Of a DNA stretch of 64,000 nt, positions 62,155 through 64,000 are shown piece by piece. The first letter of the stretch is position 1, and each line of letters begins with the position of its first letter. This DNA comes from Chryseobacterium aureum (lineage in GTDB: Bacteria > Bacteroidota > Bacteroidia > Flavobacteriales > Weeksellaceae), in NCBI RefSeq assembly GCF_003971235.1, contig NZ_CP034661.1, forward strand, positions 4,836,001 through 4,900,000, read 5' to 3'. A program made the translations under genes and the position numbers. The notes under the pieces are model-generated. The model did no database searches, was not told where the DNA came from, and saw only the letters and a program-made list of their open reading frames with translations.

Positions 62155-62871
62155 TCAACAAATGATTATTTTAAACAACAGGGTAAAGAGGTAAAGTAAT
62201 CCTGCACCAGCCGTCAGAAAAATAAAGATCATCACATACTCAAATATTCCCAGTTCTTTTCTGGAAGGCTTGTCCGGGGTAAGATAATATTGATCCATTG
62301 TCTGTGAAGCTATTCTCAGATCCGGGCGAAAGTATTGAATCCCTTTTAAAAAATGACGGTATAGCTCAAATTGGTTGCTAAGGATCATTAATTCAAAATT
62401 AAAATCTACAGCAGATGGTATCATTTTGCCTGATTCATTTTTCAGATAGATCTGCAGTATTGTTTTGCTGTATTTTAAAGTCTGCGTACTGTAGATGTAT
62501 ACGTCTGCTGGTGCATTTAAAGCAGGATGTAGATCATCATACAATACAGTTGCAGTAACCTCATTGCGGTAATTGTAAAAAAAGGCTCCGTTTTCATTAA
62601 TCACGATTTTTCTTACTTTTCGTTTTCTTTTGTACATCAAACCTTTTATCAATGCCAGACAGCAAAGTATGAGAATAATCTGGGCAAAAATGAGAAAACC
62701 CATAATCGTAATATCATTTTTTACAGAGCTTCCGAAATTCTGATAGATGTTTTCAAAAACCACCGCGATGATTACCATAATCAGGAAAACCATTATCCAC
62801 ATGAGGCCTGTTAAAAGCCATGTTAAAGGCTTATTGATTTTAGATTCTATACTCTGGAATTTTTCGGTCAT
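62155..62871 (-). CDS. Membrane protein of unknown function, 238 aa (copy 1 of 2)
   Basis: Two N-terminal hydrophobic helices (about 20-45 and 60-82), a soluble beta-rich domain (KIVINENGAFFYNYRNEVTA, LYDDLHPA, FELYRHFLKGIQYFRPDLRI) and a C-terminal membrane helix. It is clearly related over its whole length to the next protein. ATG 62871 is chosen: an earlier in-frame start would overlap that gene. Function unknown. Confidence 0.7.
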   Translation of the reverse strand: MTEKFQSIESKINKPLTWLLTGLMWIMVFLIMVIIAVVFENIYQNFGSSVKNDITIMGFLIFAQIILILCCLALIKGLMYKRKRKVRKIVINENGAFFYNYRNEVTATVLYDDLHPALNAPADVYIYSTQTLKYSKTILQIYLKNESGKMIPSAVDFNFELMILSNQFELYRHFLKGIQYFRPDLRIASQTMDQYYLTPDKPSRKELGIFEYVMIFIFLTAGAGLLYLFTLLFKIIIC

Positions 62872-62884
62872 ATTAATTTGTGGT

Positions 62885-63589
62885 TCAGTTAATGAGAAAA
62901 ACAATTCCGACAATAACTCCTATTATCATCAATGTTGCCAGAATAAGCAGCCAGCCTCCTGATGAAATACCTTTCCCACTGACTTTCCAGGTTTCTTTAT
63001 CAATGGAATAAGCCCGCAAAACCATCGGATCTATTTTTAAGTCCGGACGGAAGATCGTAATTCCACGGAAAAACTGTGCATACAGTGTAAATTTATTTTT
63101 TATGATCTTATAGGGAAGATTCATGTCAATACGTTTAGTGGTTTCCTTCTTTGTATCCTTTTGTAAAGTCACTTCCACCATGGGCACAATTCCTGACCCG
63201 GCAGGATTAATGGTATAAATATCAAAATCCCGTCGTGAAGACCGAAGTTCTGAATACAGTATCTGATCTGTTATTTCATTTTTCGAATCATAAAATAAAA
63301 GTCCGGTTTCATCAACTACAATTTTAGAGGCTGTCTTTTTTCTCCCGATGATATAGCTGATGGCAGGAATTAAAGTAAGTAATGAAATTCCCCAGGAAAG
63401 CAGGGCAGGATAAAGCATGGCTTCAAATCCTCTTTTATAAATTCCGTAAACAGGTCCCAAAACGAAAAGTAAAGTAAAAAGAATAAAGAGTACCAACAAA
63501 AGAGCGTTCAGAATGAGAGTTGCAAATAGATGGGTTGCAGACTCAACTCTTTGGAACGGAGATTCAGTATTCATTTTGTGAAGTTTCAT
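62885..63589 (-). CDS. Membrane protein of unknown function, 234 aa (copy 2 of 2)
   Basis: Same layout as its neighbour: ESPFQRVES opening, two membrane helices, a soluble domain (KIVVDETGLLFYDSKNEITD, LYSELRSS, FTLYAQFFRGITIFRPDLKI) and a C-terminal helix. The copies are well diverged, so the duplication is old. An alternative start 5 codons later (63574) is equally possible. The two genes are 13 bp apart and probably form an operon. Confidence 0.7.
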   Translation of the reverse strand: MKLHKMNTESPFQRVESATHLFATLILNALLLVLFILFTLLFVLGPVYGIYKRGFEAMLYPALLSWGISLLTLIPAISYIIGRKKTASKIVVDETGLLFYDSKNEITDQILYSELRSSRRDFDIYTINPAGSGIVPMVEVTLQKDTKKETTKRIDMNLPYKIIKNKFTLYAQFFRGITIFRPDLKIDPMVLRAYSIDKETWKVSGKGISSGGWLLILATLMIIGVIVGIVFLIN

Positions 63590-63625
63590 GGATAAAGGAA
63601 CGAAAATAAGAAATTCCTTTTTTAG

Positions 63626-63656
63626 TTGCCCGTAGCAGTCAAAAAAATTATCTTTG
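63626..63656 (+). promoter_or_regulatory. Promoter of the last gene
   Basis: TTG (63626-63628), 20 bp, TATCTTTG (63649-63656): exact consensus with the same spacing as the glycosyltransferase promoter, 28 bp before the ATG at 63685. Confidence 0.75.
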
Positions 63657-63684
63657 TTTCTGATAAATTTTTTACAGAGAAAGG

Positions 63685-64000
63685 ATGGAAAATAGCAAAT
63701 ATCCTAAGTTTACTTTCACATGGTTGGGGGGTGTTACTTTGGTGGTTGGATTATTCGTGGGAACAATGGCTGTTTCTTTATTCAGCACTTTTTGGAAAGT
63801 TGTTTTCAAAGAAAACCTTGAGCTTAAAGACTGGTTTATTATGGTTGTGAATTCGGTAGGATTTCTATCTGCTATTGCCTTTTTTGACTTTTTCATCGTG
63901 AGGCGGACTACCCAAAAAAAGCTCAACTTCAATTTGTCATCAGTCAACTTTTCTACCTATCTTCTCATATTTCCCATGATGACCGGGATGATGTTTATTT
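63685..64000 (+). CDS. Membrane protein, 5' part (runs off the right edge)
   Basis: Open frame from ATG 63685 to the window end, 105 residues visible. It begins MENSKYPKFTFTWLGG, with a first membrane helix (about 13-34), a second near 55-75 ending in basic RRTTQKK, and a third beginning near 92. It has a consensus promoter upstream. The layout could be the start of a CPBP-type intramembrane protease, but the catalytic motifs would lie beyond the edge, so this is a guess. Confidence 0.7.
   Translation, partial: MENSKYPKFTFTWLGGVTLVVGLFVGTMAVSLFSTFWKVVFKENLELKDWFIMVVNSVGFLSAIAFFDFFIVRRTTQKKLNFNLSSVNFSTYLLIFPMMTGMMFI

Noticed and set aside
63672..63947. Minus-strand 91-codon frame and a + frame at 63626-63850
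   Set aside because: Both overlap the + strand gene at 63685, which has an exact promoter, membrane-helix pattern and an open frame to the edge.
1..64000. CRISPR arrays, tRNA, rRNA, riboswitches, insertion sequences
   Set aside because: Read on both strands; no regularly spaced repeats, no cloverleaf or rRNA-like stretch and no transposase gene were seen. Small structured RNAs could still be missed by eye.

Overview
The window reads as chromosome of a flavobacterium close to Chryseobacterium (Bacteroidota, Weeksellaceae-like) carrying the right-hand part of an integrated tailed phage. The signs are AT-rich DNA, promoters of the Bacteroidota type (TTG, about 20 bp, TAnnTTTG), proteins with type IX secretion (T9SS) C-terminal sorting domains, a DNA polymerase III alpha chain fused to an exonuclease, a fused 2-oxoacid dehydrogenase E1 and a bestrophin-family channel. 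Species level is inference; no rRNA or tRNA gene was seen.

Positions 1 to about 21,760 are a siphovirus-type prophage cut by the left edge. Order: small and large terminase, portal, minor head protein, prohead protease, HK97-fold major capsid, head-tail connectors, tail terminator, tail tube, the two tail assembly chaperones joined by a -1 frameshift, tape measure, tail hub, a second tube-like protein, an SGNH-hydrolase tail fibre, then holin, a one-piece spanin and a GH24 endolysin. Next come six small unrecognised or weakly recognised genes around a palindromic operator, and a tyrosine integrase at the host junction. Early, replication and repressor genes would lie to the left. Five copies of an 18-bp element, TCACTATATTAGAGATAA with at most one change, sit 11 to 17 bp before the first gene of each late block. 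They coincide with nearly all the real intergenic gaps and look like a phage-specific late promoter set.

Positions 21,800-35,600 hold host genes: a THUMP rRNA methyltransferase, two related small proteins, AraC regulator plus SDR oxidoreductase, a glycosyltransferase, a Cys/Met PLP lyase divergent from an Lrp regulator, a serine hydrolase, a bestrophin, the fused E1 under a promoter with a near-perfect 30-bp palindrome, and a T9SS-exported S8 protease.

Positions 35,800-50,100 hold dnaE with its exonuclease fusion and decayed PHP domain, two large T9SS surface proteins, a 52-residue membrane protein, a voltage-gated K+ channel with a zinc ribbon tail, and a Nif3/coiled-coil operon.

Positions 50,100-64,000 hold a cluster of GGC-TTTA-GCC palindromes, acyl-CoA ligase and acyl-CoA dehydrogenase, a DUF4349 lipoprotein, two related secreted proteins (one lacking its 5' end), a membrane-bound LuxR-type regulator, release factor 3, a lipoprotein, a pair of duplicated membrane proteins and a membrane protein running off the right edge.
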